Shown here piece by piece: positions 26,956-35,126 of a stretch of 64,000 nt of DNA. Under the pieces are notes generated by a model. The model had not been told where the DNA came from and did no database searches. It saw only the letters and a list, made by a program, of their open reading frames with translations. The translations under genes were made by a program, and so were the position numbers. The DNA comes from Bacillus sp. FJAT-26390 (GTDB taxonomy: Bacteria; Bacillota; Bacilli; Paenibacillales; Paenibacillaceae). Position 1 is the stretch's first letter. Each line of letters starts with the position of its first letter. The stretch is taken from the NCBI RefSeq assembly GCF_001682865.1, contig NZ_MAQX01000037.1:124001-188000 (forward strand), read 5' to 3'.

Positions 26956-28290
26956 TTATTTATTGTTTTTATCCCAATATTCGTCTAGTGATTTCATACC
27001 CTTCTCCACATCCAAATCACCGAGCATAATGCTTTGCGCTACTTTGTTGTATTGGTCCTGAATGCCTGCAACAGGCACTCTGCCGACTTTATTGTTCATA
27101 TGGCCAACCATTGGAGGGTTGTTGAGCAGCAGCTCGTAAATTTCCGTCTGCAAAGGAGACATTTCCCATTTGAGCGGCTCCTTCAAATTCGAGAATAATG
27201 CGTCTGCCTGCAAATAGCCTTTATGGGCTTCCGGGTCCAGCATCATAAATTTTGCGAATTTGAGCGCCTCTTCGGGGTGATTGCTGTTTTTGGCAACCGC
27301 ATAACCGCCCGCATTTTCTCCGCCCAGCAAATATTGCGTGCCATCCTTGGTAGGTGTCGCAAATACGCCTACCTCAAAATCCTTGTCCGCAACAGCTTCA
27401 GCCGCGCTGAACCATGAGCCCATCGGATACATAGCTCCCTTACCCTTCAAAAACTCCTGCTCAACTGCCGTGTAGTCGATGCTTAAAGCACCTTTGTTGA
27501 AGTACCCCTTCTCAACAAGATTGGTATAATAACCGGCTGCTTCCTTCCAGTTCGCATCTGTAAATTTCACTTTATTGTCGAAGCGGTCTGCGTACCAATT
27601 TTTATTGTCCTTATAAACGCTAGGCGATGTCATTACCGAAAACGTAAATCCAGCCGTCCAATCGCCTGCCGTAAGCAGCGGAGTAATATTTTTGGCCTTC
27701 AGCTTCTCCGCAGCCGCTTCCAGCTCTGCCCATGACTTCGGAGTGGAGGTAATGCCCGCTTCGGCGAATAGCTTTTTATTATAGAAAATAAGAGATTGCG
27801 GCTGTCTGATGGCCGAAATATTGTATAGCTTGCCATCAATCATCTCAGCCTCATAGTTGTTAATCTTCTTAATGTCATCGTCAATTGGAATATCAAGCAA
27901 TGCGTCGGCATCTACGAACATTTGGATCGTAGCGTTCTGGACGACATCAGGGAAGTCTCCCGATGCAAGCAATGTTTTTAGGTAGCTGTCAGGCGATCCT
28001 TCGTTCGCCGGAGGCTGAATTCGCTTCACTTTGATGCCAGGGTTAGCGCTTTCAAACTTTTTAATCAATTGATCGTAATATTCGACCGTCAGGTTCGGAG
28101 TAATCCAGGATTGAAATACAATTTCAACATCCTTGACTGCTTCTTTATCCGTTCCCTTCTCCCCGCCGCTGTTCGTCGACTGGTTTGGAGCGGACTCCTT
28201 CTCGCCAGCGCTATTTCCGCTATTACCGCTGCAAGCCGCCAATACCGCAGCCAGCATCATGATCGTACAAAGCGCAAACCACTTTCTCAT
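26956..28290 (-). CDS. Extracellular sugar-binding lipoprotein, family 1
   Basis: A CUT1 binding protein of about 444 residues. The signal MRKWFALCTIMMLAAVLAAC ends in lipobox LAAC, followed by a Ser/Asn/Lys-rich linker. SBP_bac_1 features include KTLLASGDFPDVVQN, the mid-domain KGKGAMYPMGSWF, and the C-terminal DEYWDKNNK. The ATG at 28290 is chosen over the GTG at 28299 because GAGGTGG is well spaced from it. It is the first gene of the importer operon and diverges from the kinase gene at 28713. Confidence 0.93.
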   Translation of the reverse strand: MRKWFALCTIMMLAAVLAACSGNSGNSAGEKESAPNQSTNSGGEKGTDKEAVKDVEIVFQSWITPNLTVEYYDQLIKKFESANPGIKVKRIQPPANEGSPDSYLKTLLASGDFPDVVQNATIQMFVDADALLDIPIDDDIKKINNYEAEMIDGKLYNISAIRQPQSLIFYNKKLFAEAGITSTPKSWAELEAAAEKLKAKNITPLLTAGDWTAGFTFSVMTSPSVYKDNKNWYADRFDNKVKFTDANWKEAAGYYTNLVEKGYFNKGALSIDYTAVEQEFLKGKGAMYPMGSWFSAAEAVADKDFEVGVFATPTKDGTQYLLGGENAGGYAVAKNSNHPEEALKFAKFMMLDPEAHKGYLQADALFSNLKEPLKWEMSPLQTEIYELLLNNPPMVGHMNNKVGRVPVAGIQDQYNKVAQSIMLGDLDVEKGMKSLDEYWDKNNK

Positions 28291-28712
28291 TTCGACCACC
28301 TCTTCTTCTCTGTTAATAACCTCAAATCTATTATAGGAAGATGTTGTTAAACGCTGCCACAGTATAAATTCTACTTTAACTAGACCAATTAAACCTCTTT
28401 TCGCGGTTCAAAATATACGCCTTTCCGTGTTTAAACGCACGCCGCCCCCTCTGCAATTCATTATTTCCTTAATAAAACGATGCACCATTTCCGCTAGAGT
28501 AAAAACGATAGCTTTACTGGAAAAACTGTATCTTCACGGCTTATGCTCTGGCAAGATTAAACAGGAATTAGCGCCAGCCCCCCGCTTAGCCTTGCCTGAG
28601 ATGCTTACGGCTAACAGTTGACAGCGCTTTAAATTTGTTCATAAAATGTCGTTAGATGAACAAGCGCTCACGACAAACCTAAATTCATCAACACCAAAGG
28701 AGTCGGCTCCAT
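28291..28712. other. Divergent promoter region of the transporter and kinase operons
   Basis: About 420 bp without a supported gene between the binding-protein and kinase genes. It holds the candidate kinase promoter and cre-like site listed separately. Operators of the AraC-type regulator are expected here but no clear direct repeat was found by eye. Confidence 0.5.
28618..28647 (+). promoter_or_regulatory. Candidate promoter of the kinase operon with cre-like spacer
   Basis: A -35 TTGACA at 28618-28623 and -10 TAAAAT at 28642-28647, 18 bp apart, about 65 bp before the GTG start. The segment TGACAGCGCTTTAA at 28619-28632 differs by one base from the cre-like site at 45112, so catabolite repression by CcpA could act here. 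Confidence 0.5.
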
Positions 28713-30452
28713 GTGATTAAGACCTTGTACCGCGAATGGATCGGCAGATTTATATTTCGCAAGCTGAATATCGGGATTGGCGCAGCGTTGCTTATCGTAT
28801 TTTTGCTGCTTGGCCTCGTCATTTACAATAACTTCTATTCCATTCTGGAGAAAAAAGAGCATGAACTGCTAACCTTCCGCACAGAGAAAATAAAAATTCA
28901 ATTGATTGATATTATGGAGCGGTTCAAATATGATTCCATGAGCATCTATCAGAACAGCAACATGCAGACCAGCGTGTATGAGTTGTTCCTCCCTGAAAAT
29001 ACTCCTAGTCATTTGGAGGACAGGAAAGCGGTAACCGAACAAAATTATCTCAAAAACGTGATGACGCATATGCTTTCCCGTAACCCCTATATTTCCGCAG
29101 TTATGATGTACCGGCTGCAGGATGAGCGATTATTTGTAGAATCACAGCAGCAAAAGTATCGCGTTAATCCCTCCTATCCGTATAAGCCGTTTTTCGAATC
29201 CTTTCCAAAGTCTTATCAGCATCCCTATTTCGGAAGCGCCGATCAGCTGCTGGCACCCGCTGACCGTATGCTTTACATCGTTAATCCCATCTATAATCCA
29301 ACGAGCATTCATCCCGACCAGGTATACGGTTACCATCTCGTTACCTTAAATACACGTACCATTACGAATGAGTTCGATTCCCAGAGCTCGGACTACAGGC
29401 TTATTATTAAGCAGAAGGACAATGTGCTGCTGGATAGCAGGCCGGATGAACCATCCGCTTGGGACGAATCGGATGATTTGATCTCTAGGCTCTCGATCGA
29501 TAAATACCAAATTGAGATTATAGGCATTAGCTACAAATCCAATTTGCAGAGCAAGCTATCGGACATCGCGGTTCGCGTATTAATCATACTTGGCTTAAGC
29601 TGGCTCGTCTGCATTGTGATCATCCATATTATTCAGCGGTTTATCGTCGGGCGATTTAACCAGATGAGCAAGCACTTCAAAAAGGTGCAGCGCAATCCTT
29701 TCACACAACTGATGCCCGTAAATGGCGAAGATGAAATCAGCGATCTGATGCTCCGCTTCAATCGGATGACGCAGGAGCTGCAAAACCATATCAGTCAGGT
29801 GTACATAGCCGAAATTCGAAAACGCAATGCAGAGTTTATAGCCTTAAAAACCCAGATCCATCCTCATTTTTTATACAATACGTTGGAATCCTTGCGCATG
29901 CAGGCCGTCATTAGCGAGCAGCCTTCTCTGGCAGAGAAACTTTATCATCTTGGGCGGCTGTATCGCTGGATGCTCCAGCCGACGGACGACCTCATCTCCG
30001 TGCAGGAGGAGCTTGCGCATACGAACTACTACTTGGAGCTGCTTATGCTTGGCAAGTCCAACCGCATCGAGCTTCGGGTAATCTCCGAGCTCAATTTGGA
30101 AAACTGCTTCATGCTCAAATTCACCTTGCAGCCTGTCATTGAAAACGCCATACAGCATGGCATGCTGGAGCAGTATGATGATCCTGTTATTACGGTTACG
30201 ATCAAGAAAGAATCCGATCTGCTCATGATCGAAATGCATAACAACGGCAAAAACATTTCCGCAGAGGAGCACAGCCGCTTGCAGCAGCTGCTGGAAACGG
30301 CCAATACATTTCCCGAGCAGCATCTGGGACTCAAAAATATTCACGAGCGCATCAAGCATTATTACGGCAATGAGTACGGCTTGTCTCTGCCCGAACATCA
30401 ATCCGAGGCTATGCCCTTTCGGCTGATTATGATATTCCCCTATAAACGCTAG
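28713..30452 (+). CDS. Sensor histidine kinase, LytS/YesM family
   Basis: 579 residues. TM1 (LLIVFLLLGLVIYNNF, about 25-40), a large extracellular region (about 45-285), TM2 (VLIILGLSWLVCIVIIHII, about 290-308), a HAMP-like linker, then IHPHFLYNTLESLRMQA with the phosphorylated His near 388, and the ATPase N-box LQPVIENAIQHGM. The start is GTG with AAAGGAG ten bases upstream. The response regulator follows 24 bp downstream. It probably senses an oligosaccharide and induces the divergent importer and enzyme. Confidence 0.93.
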   Translation: MIKTLYREWIGRFIFRKLNIGIGAALLIVFLLLGLVIYNNFYSILEKKEHELLTFRTEKIKIQLIDIMERFKYDSMSIYQNSNMQTSVYELFLPENTPSHLEDRKAVTEQNYLKNVMTHMLSRNPYISAVMMYRLQDERLFVESQQQKYRVNPSYPYKPFFESFPKSYQHPYFGSADQLLAPADRMLYIVNPIYNPTSIHPDQVYGYHLVTLNTRTITNEFDSQSSDYRLIIKQKDNVLLDSRPDEPSAWDESDDLISRLSIDKYQIEIIGISYKSNLQSKLSDIAVRVLIILGLSWLVCIVIIHIIQRFIVGRFNQMSKHFKKVQRNPFTQLMPVNGEDEISDLMLRFNRMTQELQNHISQVYIAEIRKRNAEFIALKTQIHPHFLYNTLESLRMQAVISEQPSLAEKLYHLGRLYRWMLQPTDDLISVQEELAHTNYYLELLMLGKSNRIELRVISELNLENCFMLKFTLQPVIENAIQHGMLEQYDDPVITVTIKKESDLLMIEMHNNGKNISAEEHSRLQQLLETANTFPEQHLGLKNIHERIKHYYGNEYGLSLPEHQSEAMPFRLIMIFPYKR

Positions 30453-30476
30453 CCAGCTTTCTTGAGGAGGTTTACG

Positions 30477-31724
30477 ATGACAAGTCTATTAATTGTCGAT
30501 GACGATCAATATATAAGAGAAGGCTTAAAGCGGTTAATTAATTGGAAGGCGCTTAATATTACGCAATTATCCGAGGCAGAGGGTGCTTATGAAGCATTGG
30601 AGCTAATGGAGGCGAACAAGCCCCATATTGTCCTTACTGACATTCGTATGCCAAAGGGGGACGGACTGCATCTGATCGAGCAGATCAGGCTGAGAAACTG
30701 GAACACCTCTATCGTCGTGCTCAGCGGGTACAACGAATATGCTTATGTGCGGCAGGCAATGAAACATCAAGTCGAAGATTATTTGCTCAAGCCTATTGAC
30801 GCATCAGAGCTTACCGAAATTATAGCCTCCTGCACAGAACGCTTTCAGGGGCAATATATTGCCGAGCAAATGCAGCGAGAGTCGTTCCAATTGTTGAAAA
30901 ATAATATTTTGCTTCGCTGGGTGCAAAACCGGATTCAGCATGATCAGCTGCGTGAAAAGCTGAAATTTTTGCAATTGCCCCTGCTGATGAATGAACGGTA
31001 CCAAATTTGCATCATTGATTGGCGTAACCCGCAGGAAGGAGAGCTGCCCCGGAATGAGGAGCAATACCGCTCATTTGCTATCCTTAATAGCGTGGAGGAA
31101 GTGCTGCAGGAAAGCGGACGCGGAATTGCCTTTCTTAATGAGCACAGGCAAATTATTGTGTTGTTCACGGACGAAGGTCATGATGCCGACCGGTTCAGCG
31201 AGAGCAATCATAGCTGGATGACCGACATTTCCAAGCGGTATGGTGAAATACTGAAAACCCCCTGGATCAATTACTTTGGGAAGGTCACCTGCCTGCCTAG
31301 CCAGCTGCATGAATCGTATAATGAAGCGCTGGCACTCTGCAATAATAAAGTATTTCTTGAGACAGACCAGGAAATGAACCTGATCTCACAGAACCCGATA
31401 GCCAGGCAGGTAGAACGATATGTACAGAAAAACTATAGCGAGGAGTTATCCTTGCAGCTGCTGTCGCTGCATTTTAATGTGAATAATGTTTACCTTGGAA
31501 GACTATTCAAGAAGGAAACGGGAGAGTTCTTCAATGATTATCTTAACCGTGTCAGATTAAGCCATGCCAAAAAAATGCTTGCCGTTACGCCATTAAAGGC
31601 ATCAGAAATCGCCACCGCAGTCGGATTTCTTGACCCTAATTATTTTTTTCGCAAATTCAAGCTGGTGCATGGCGTCTCTCCCTCCGACTATCGGCTATCC
31701 GTTAATAACCTCACGGAGCAGTAG
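30477..31724 (+). CDS. Response regulator, REC plus AraC-type DNA-binding domain
   Basis: 415 residues. The receiver domain has D8-D9 and phospho-acceptor D55 in LTDIRMPKG, with K at LLKPIDA. A middle region of about 190 residues follows, then two helix-turn-helix motifs ending NYFFRKFKLVHGVSPSDYR. The frame extends to a TTG at 30462, but GAGGAGG at 30464-30470 lies inside that stretch and serves the ATG at 30477. It forms an operon with the kinase and likely activates 20357-28290. Confidence 0.93.
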   Translation: MTSLLIVDDDQYIREGLKRLINWKALNITQLSEAEGAYEALELMEANKPHIVLTDIRMPKGDGLHLIEQIRLRNWNTSIVVLSGYNEYAYVRQAMKHQVEDYLLKPIDASELTEIIASCTERFQGQYIAEQMQRESFQLLKNNILLRWVQNRIQHDQLREKLKFLQLPLLMNERYQICIIDWRNPQEGELPRNEEQYRSFAILNSVEEVLQESGRGIAFLNEHRQIIVLFTDEGHDADRFSESNHSWMTDISKRYGEILKTPWINYFGKVTCLPSQLHESYNEALALCNNKVFLETDQEMNLISQNPIARQVERYVQKNYSEELSLQLLSLHFNVNNVYLGRLFKKETGEFFNDYLNRVRLSHAKKMLAVTPLKASEIATAVGFLDPNYFFRKFKLVHGVSPSDYRLSVNNLTEQ

Positions 31725-31819
31725 CGGGCTGCGTCCCCCTTTGCTTGACCCTCCTTTTTGTTTGAGCTATTGTTAATATGCTTTTGAGAGCACATAACGA
31801 GAATAAAGGAATGGAATGC

Positions 31820-32785
31820 ATGAACCTATCTGAACTATCATCAGCCATTGAACCCATAGACTTGAGAAGCTGCCTGATCACCCAAAGCAACCGGATGCTG
31901 TTTGAGCACTATCGGGATCCGTCCATTCCGGCAGTAACCTCCAAAATAAACTCCTGCACAAAGAGCGTTCTATCGGCTCTGGTTTGCATCGCCATGGATC
32001 AAGGAATATTACCGGAGGCTCACACTCCTATCTCCGATTTTTTCCCGCAGCTTCTTGCGGATCCAGATCCCCGAAAAAGTGAAATCACGCTGGAGCATCT
32101 CTTGACGATGACTCCGGGGTTCGATTGGACCGAGTTCGGCGGGCAAAAGTCATTTCCGCGCATGACACGGTCCAGCGATTGGGTTGATTTTGTATTGAAG
32201 CAGCCCCTGTCCGTCGCTCCGGGAACCCGGATGGAGTACAACTCCGGGGCATCCCAGCTACTGTCTGCCATTCTTGTACAGGCATCCGGCATGCCTACAG
32301 CCCGCTTTGCCGAGGAGGAGCTGTTTGCCTCGCTTGGCATCGAAGACTATAAATGGGAAGCCGATCCCCAAGGCATCCATACCGGAGGATACGGCTTGCA
32401 GCTGCGCCCTGCGGATATGCTTAGGTTCGGGCTGCTGTACCTGCAGCAGGGACGATGGGAGCAGCGGCAGCTGATTTCCAAGAAACGAGTGCTTCATTCC
32501 GTACAGCCCGCCATTCTCGCAAGTTCGCCAAACCGCGGCTTTTACGGCTGGCATTGGTGGACGGATACGTTCGGCGAGAATAGGGTTGATGACCAGGAAT
32601 GGTCCTCCCCTTCGCCTTCTTTTGACTACTATTACGCCAGGGGATATGCCGGACAGTTCATTTATATGATTCCCGTCTTGGATATCGTAGTGGTACTCAC
32701 CGACGATAAACGGAAAAAGGATCGGCATCCATCAAATGTGTTCCGTGATTTTATCGCTCCTTTGCTGCTTAGCGCTTTGAAGTAA
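31820..32785 (+). CDS. Serine hydrolase of the beta-lactamase / class C family
   Basis: About 322 residues. The nucleophile motif SCTK gives Ser45 and Lys48, and Tyr140-Asn-Ser in MEYNSG is the second catalytic motif. HLLTMTPGFDW and GYAGQFIYMIP are typical of the family. No signal peptide is visible, so it is probably cytoplasmic. The frame opens at 31778, but AAAGGA supports the ATG at 31820. Members include esterases and D-amino-peptidases. Next to a polysaccharide locus a deacylating esterase is plausible but unproven. Confidence 0.88.
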   Translation: MNLSELSSAIEPIDLRSCLITQSNRMLFEHYRDPSIPAVTSKINSCTKSVLSALVCIAMDQGILPEAHTPISDFFPQLLADPDPRKSEITLEHLLTMTPGFDWTEFGGQKSFPRMTRSSDWVDFVLKQPLSVAPGTRMEYNSGASQLLSAILVQASGMPTARFAEEELFASLGIEDYKWEADPQGIHTGGYGLQLRPADMLRFGLLYLQQGRWEQRQLISKKRVLHSVQPAILASSPNRGFYGWHWWTDTFGENRVDDQEWSSPSPSFDYYYARGYAGQFIYMIPVLDIVVVLTDDKRKKDRHPSNVFRDFIAPLLLSALK

Positions 32786-33003
32786 GCTGCAAAGTAAATA
32801 TTTTACGAGCATTGAACAATCCAATCGGCACGACCCCATTTCCTACCGTTCGCCTCCTCAGGCTCTTCGTCTTCCTTGTGGCTGTCTTCCGCGACCTTCA
32901 AGAGCCTGGGAAAGAACACAGCTTGCCCCGTTAAGGCTTCCGAATCTCCCTCGAAATCAGCATACGCATCTGTAACTATCTTATATATTTTATTGTTTTT
33001 TTG

Positions 33004-33034
33004 TTGACTTAAACCATGGTTTAAGTCGTATCCT
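33004..33034 (+). promoter_or_regulatory. MerR-type promoter and operator with 19-bp spacer
   Basis: -35 TTGACT at 33004-33009 and -10 TATCCT at 33029-33034 are 19 bp apart. A perfect 22-bp palindrome (GACTTAAACCA plus its reverse complement, 33006-33027) fills the spacer. This is the usual arrangement of MerR-activated promoters, where the regulator untwists an overlong spacer. It lies 42 bp before the merR-type gene. Confidence 0.88.
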
Positions 33035-33075
33035 ATTCCTGTCGACAATGAAAGATAAAATTTGGAGGTCTCCAG

Positions 33076-33456
33076 ATGAAGTATTGTTCCATTAGCGAAG
33101 CTTCAGCCAAATGCAATATTCCCGAATCAACGTTACGATATTATGAAAAAAAAGGACTGCTACCGCTAATTGAACGTGATGAAGCCGGCAGGCGGTTATT
33201 TTCAGAAGATCAAATTGCGCTCCTCGAAACCGTTATTTGTTTAAAAAACACGCATATGCCTATAAGCGGTATTAAGCAATATATGGATTGGGTAATAGAA
33301 GGAGATCGCACCATTGAACTTCGATTTGAAATGATGAAAAATCACAAGCAAACCGTGCTTGGCGAACTTGCGTTGATAACAGAATCCTTAAGAGGGATTG
33401 ACGTAAAAATTACCCGTTATACAAATCGCATTCAAGAAAAATCAGAAGAAGGATAA
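33076..33456 (+). CDS. MerR family transcriptional regulator, AdhR/NmlR-like
   Basis: 126 residues. The winged helix is at 1-75, with ESTLRYYEKKGLLPLIERDEAGRR. An antiparallel coiled coil follows (about 80-125). Cys55 in ETVICLKNTHMPIS aligns by eye with the single reactive Cys of B. subtilis AdhR, an aldehyde sensor, and EGDRT follows at the same distance. No C-terminal metal-binding cysteines are seen. It probably autoregulates through the palindromic promoter and controls the SDR gene 88 bp downstream. AdhR-like sensing is inference. Confidence 0.9.
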   Translation: MKYCSISEASAKCNIPESTLRYYEKKGLLPLIERDEAGRRLFSEDQIALLETVICLKNTHMPISGIKQYMDWVIEGDRTIELRFEMMKNHKQTVLGELALITESLRGIDVKITRYTNRIQEKSEEG

Positions 33457-33544
33457 GATGATACAAGTGTTCGTAACCGGCGCATATAAAGGAATTGACT
33501 TTGTTTTTATGAATTGAAGAACATCATAGAGAAGAGGAACGAGA

Positions 33545-34306
33545 ATGAAGCTTTCAGGAAATACAATACTAATTACAGGCGGAAGCTCTGGAATAGGATT
33601 AGCTTTTGCAGAACGCTTTATTAAGGCTGGAAATAAAGTCATTGTTTGTGGACGACGTGAACATGTACTTCAAAATGCGAAAGAAAAATTCCCTAGCATG
33701 ATTACTCGCGTAAGCGATTTGGATATTGAATCCGAGCGTGTCGCATTGTTTGATTGGGTAACAGAAAACTATCCGGACGTGAATGTGTTAGTCAACAATG
33801 CAGGGATTCAACAACGCTTTAATGTTTTAAAAGCGGATGCGAGGAACAATTGGCGTTATTTCAGTAAAGAAATCACAACCAACCTTGAAGCGCCTTTCCA
33901 TCTCTCCATGCTGTTCGCTCCATATTTTGCAACGAAAGAAGAGGCGGCTATCCTTAACGTGACATCCGGGTTAGCTTTTACACCGTTTGCGATTGCTCCA
34001 ATTTATTCGGCAACGAAAGCGGCGCTTCATTCATTTACGATGAGCCTACGGCACCAGCTTTCTGATACGTCTGTAGAGGTAATCGAAGTTGCTCCTCCGG
34101 CAGTGAATACAGATTTAGGCGGTGCAGGGCTGCATACGCAAGGAGAACCATTAGATGCCTTCGCAGACGAAATTTTCAAAGGATTAGAAGGGCATAAACA
34201 GGAAATCGGATATGGTACCTCTGTGAATCGCTTGCGCATGTCACGAGATGAAGTCGACGAATACGTAGAAAATATGTATAAGGCAACGAAAAGCACAATT
34301 GAATAA
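33545..34306 (+). CDS. SDR family oxidoreductase, DltE-like
   Basis: 253 residues, with TGGSSGIGLAFAERF near 11-25, NNAGIQ near 89 and YSATKAAL (YxxxK) near 150. The insertion with NWRYFSKEITTNLEAPFHLS and the C-terminal KSTIE resemble the DltE group. It follows the MerR-type gene in the same direction and is likely its target. If the regulator senses aldehydes, the enzyme may reduce them. Base composition is more AT-rich than the sugar loci. Confidence 0.9.
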   Translation: MKLSGNTILITGGSSGIGLAFAERFIKAGNKVIVCGRREHVLQNAKEKFPSMITRVSDLDIESERVALFDWVTENYPDVNVLVNNAGIQQRFNVLKADARNNWRYFSKEITTNLEAPFHLSMLFAPYFATKEEAAILNVTSGLAFTPFAIAPIYSATKAALHSFTMSLRHQLSDTSVEVIEVAPPAVNTDLGGAGLHTQGEPLDAFADEIFKGLEGHKQEIGYGTSVNRLRMSRDEVDEYVENMYKATKSTIE

Positions 34307-34330
34307 CTACACTTATTCTTATTCAGCATA

Positions 34331-34370
34331 ACAACGAGGCTGCCATTAGATCCTATGGCAACCTCGTTGT
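34331..34370. terminator. Bidirectional terminator between convergent genes
   Basis: ACAACGAGGCTGCCAT at 34331-34346 pairs with ATGGCAACCTCGTTGT at 34355-34370 (one G-U pair). It sits between the SDR stop and the GNAT stop at 34376, with T-rich flank on the plus strand. Confidence 0.85.
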
Positions 34371-34375
34371 TTCGT

Positions 34376-34957
34376 TTATTTAGGCTCCCGTTCTCCTTTA
34401 GAACGACGATACGCTTTTTCATGGAATCGAGTAATGCTGCGAAACAGCAGCTTCCCATCATCCGGCAGCCGAATATCCTCTTCGAAATTCAAATACATCG
34501 CCTGATAGGGCTCTGGAACCCAAATGTACTGGTGAATATAAGCAGTGAGATGGAAACCGTTTGATTCCCAGAAATGGATTCGCCGGCTGTTTTCCTCGGT
34601 TGGTTCGGATTCCACTTCGACGATGATCCCTTTGCAGTTCGCAGCTGTACGCGCCCATTCCTTGATACGGTCAAGAAATAGTCGGCCGTATCCGCTGCCG
34701 CGAAAGTCCTTACGAACCGCTATATAATCAATTAGCAAAGCTCCAGCATGCTGATCGATTCCGGTCAATGCCATACCAACCATTTCTGAGTCCTGGGCCA
34801 TTGTGTGCAGTTGGCACATCCGTTTTTCAAACATGCGACGAACGATATCACGGCTTTTCTTGCCGTCAAGGGGAAACGCTTGCTCGTAGATTCGCTCTGC
34901 TGCGATCCACCGAGCTTCATTCCATTCGTCGGTAATGCTGTATTCCAAAGCCTCCAA
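34376..34957 (-). CDS. GNAT family N-acetyltransferase
   Basis: 193 residues. The acetyl-CoA loop is in VRKDFRGSGYGRLFLDRIKEW (about 81-101), and the C-terminal half has GIIVEVESEPTEENSRRIHFWESNGF. The start is TTG at 34957; the ribosome site is not strong and a nearby downstream start cannot be excluded. It stands alone. The acceptor is unknown. Confidence 0.85.
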   Translation of the reverse strand: MEALEYSITDEWNEARWIAAERIYEQAFPLDGKKSRDIVRRMFEKRMCQLHTMAQDSEMVGMALTGIDQHAGALLIDYIAVRKDFRGSGYGRLFLDRIKEWARTAANCKGIIVEVESEPTEENSRRIHFWESNGFHLTAYIHQYIWVPEPYQAMYLNFEEDIRLPDDGKLLFRSITRFHEKAYRRSKGEREPK

Positions 34958-35126
34958 TGATATTCACCGCTTTCGAAATCCTAATCGATATTCCTTTACG
35001 AGATCACGTTATTATGCCCGTAAGCCGAGCTTACTTTACATGTTTGTTCCAGAGTTGGTTGGTAATCGGGAAACAGCCTTGCAGATTTCTGCACGGCTGT
35101 TCTTATCCCGCTTCACTATTTCGCAT

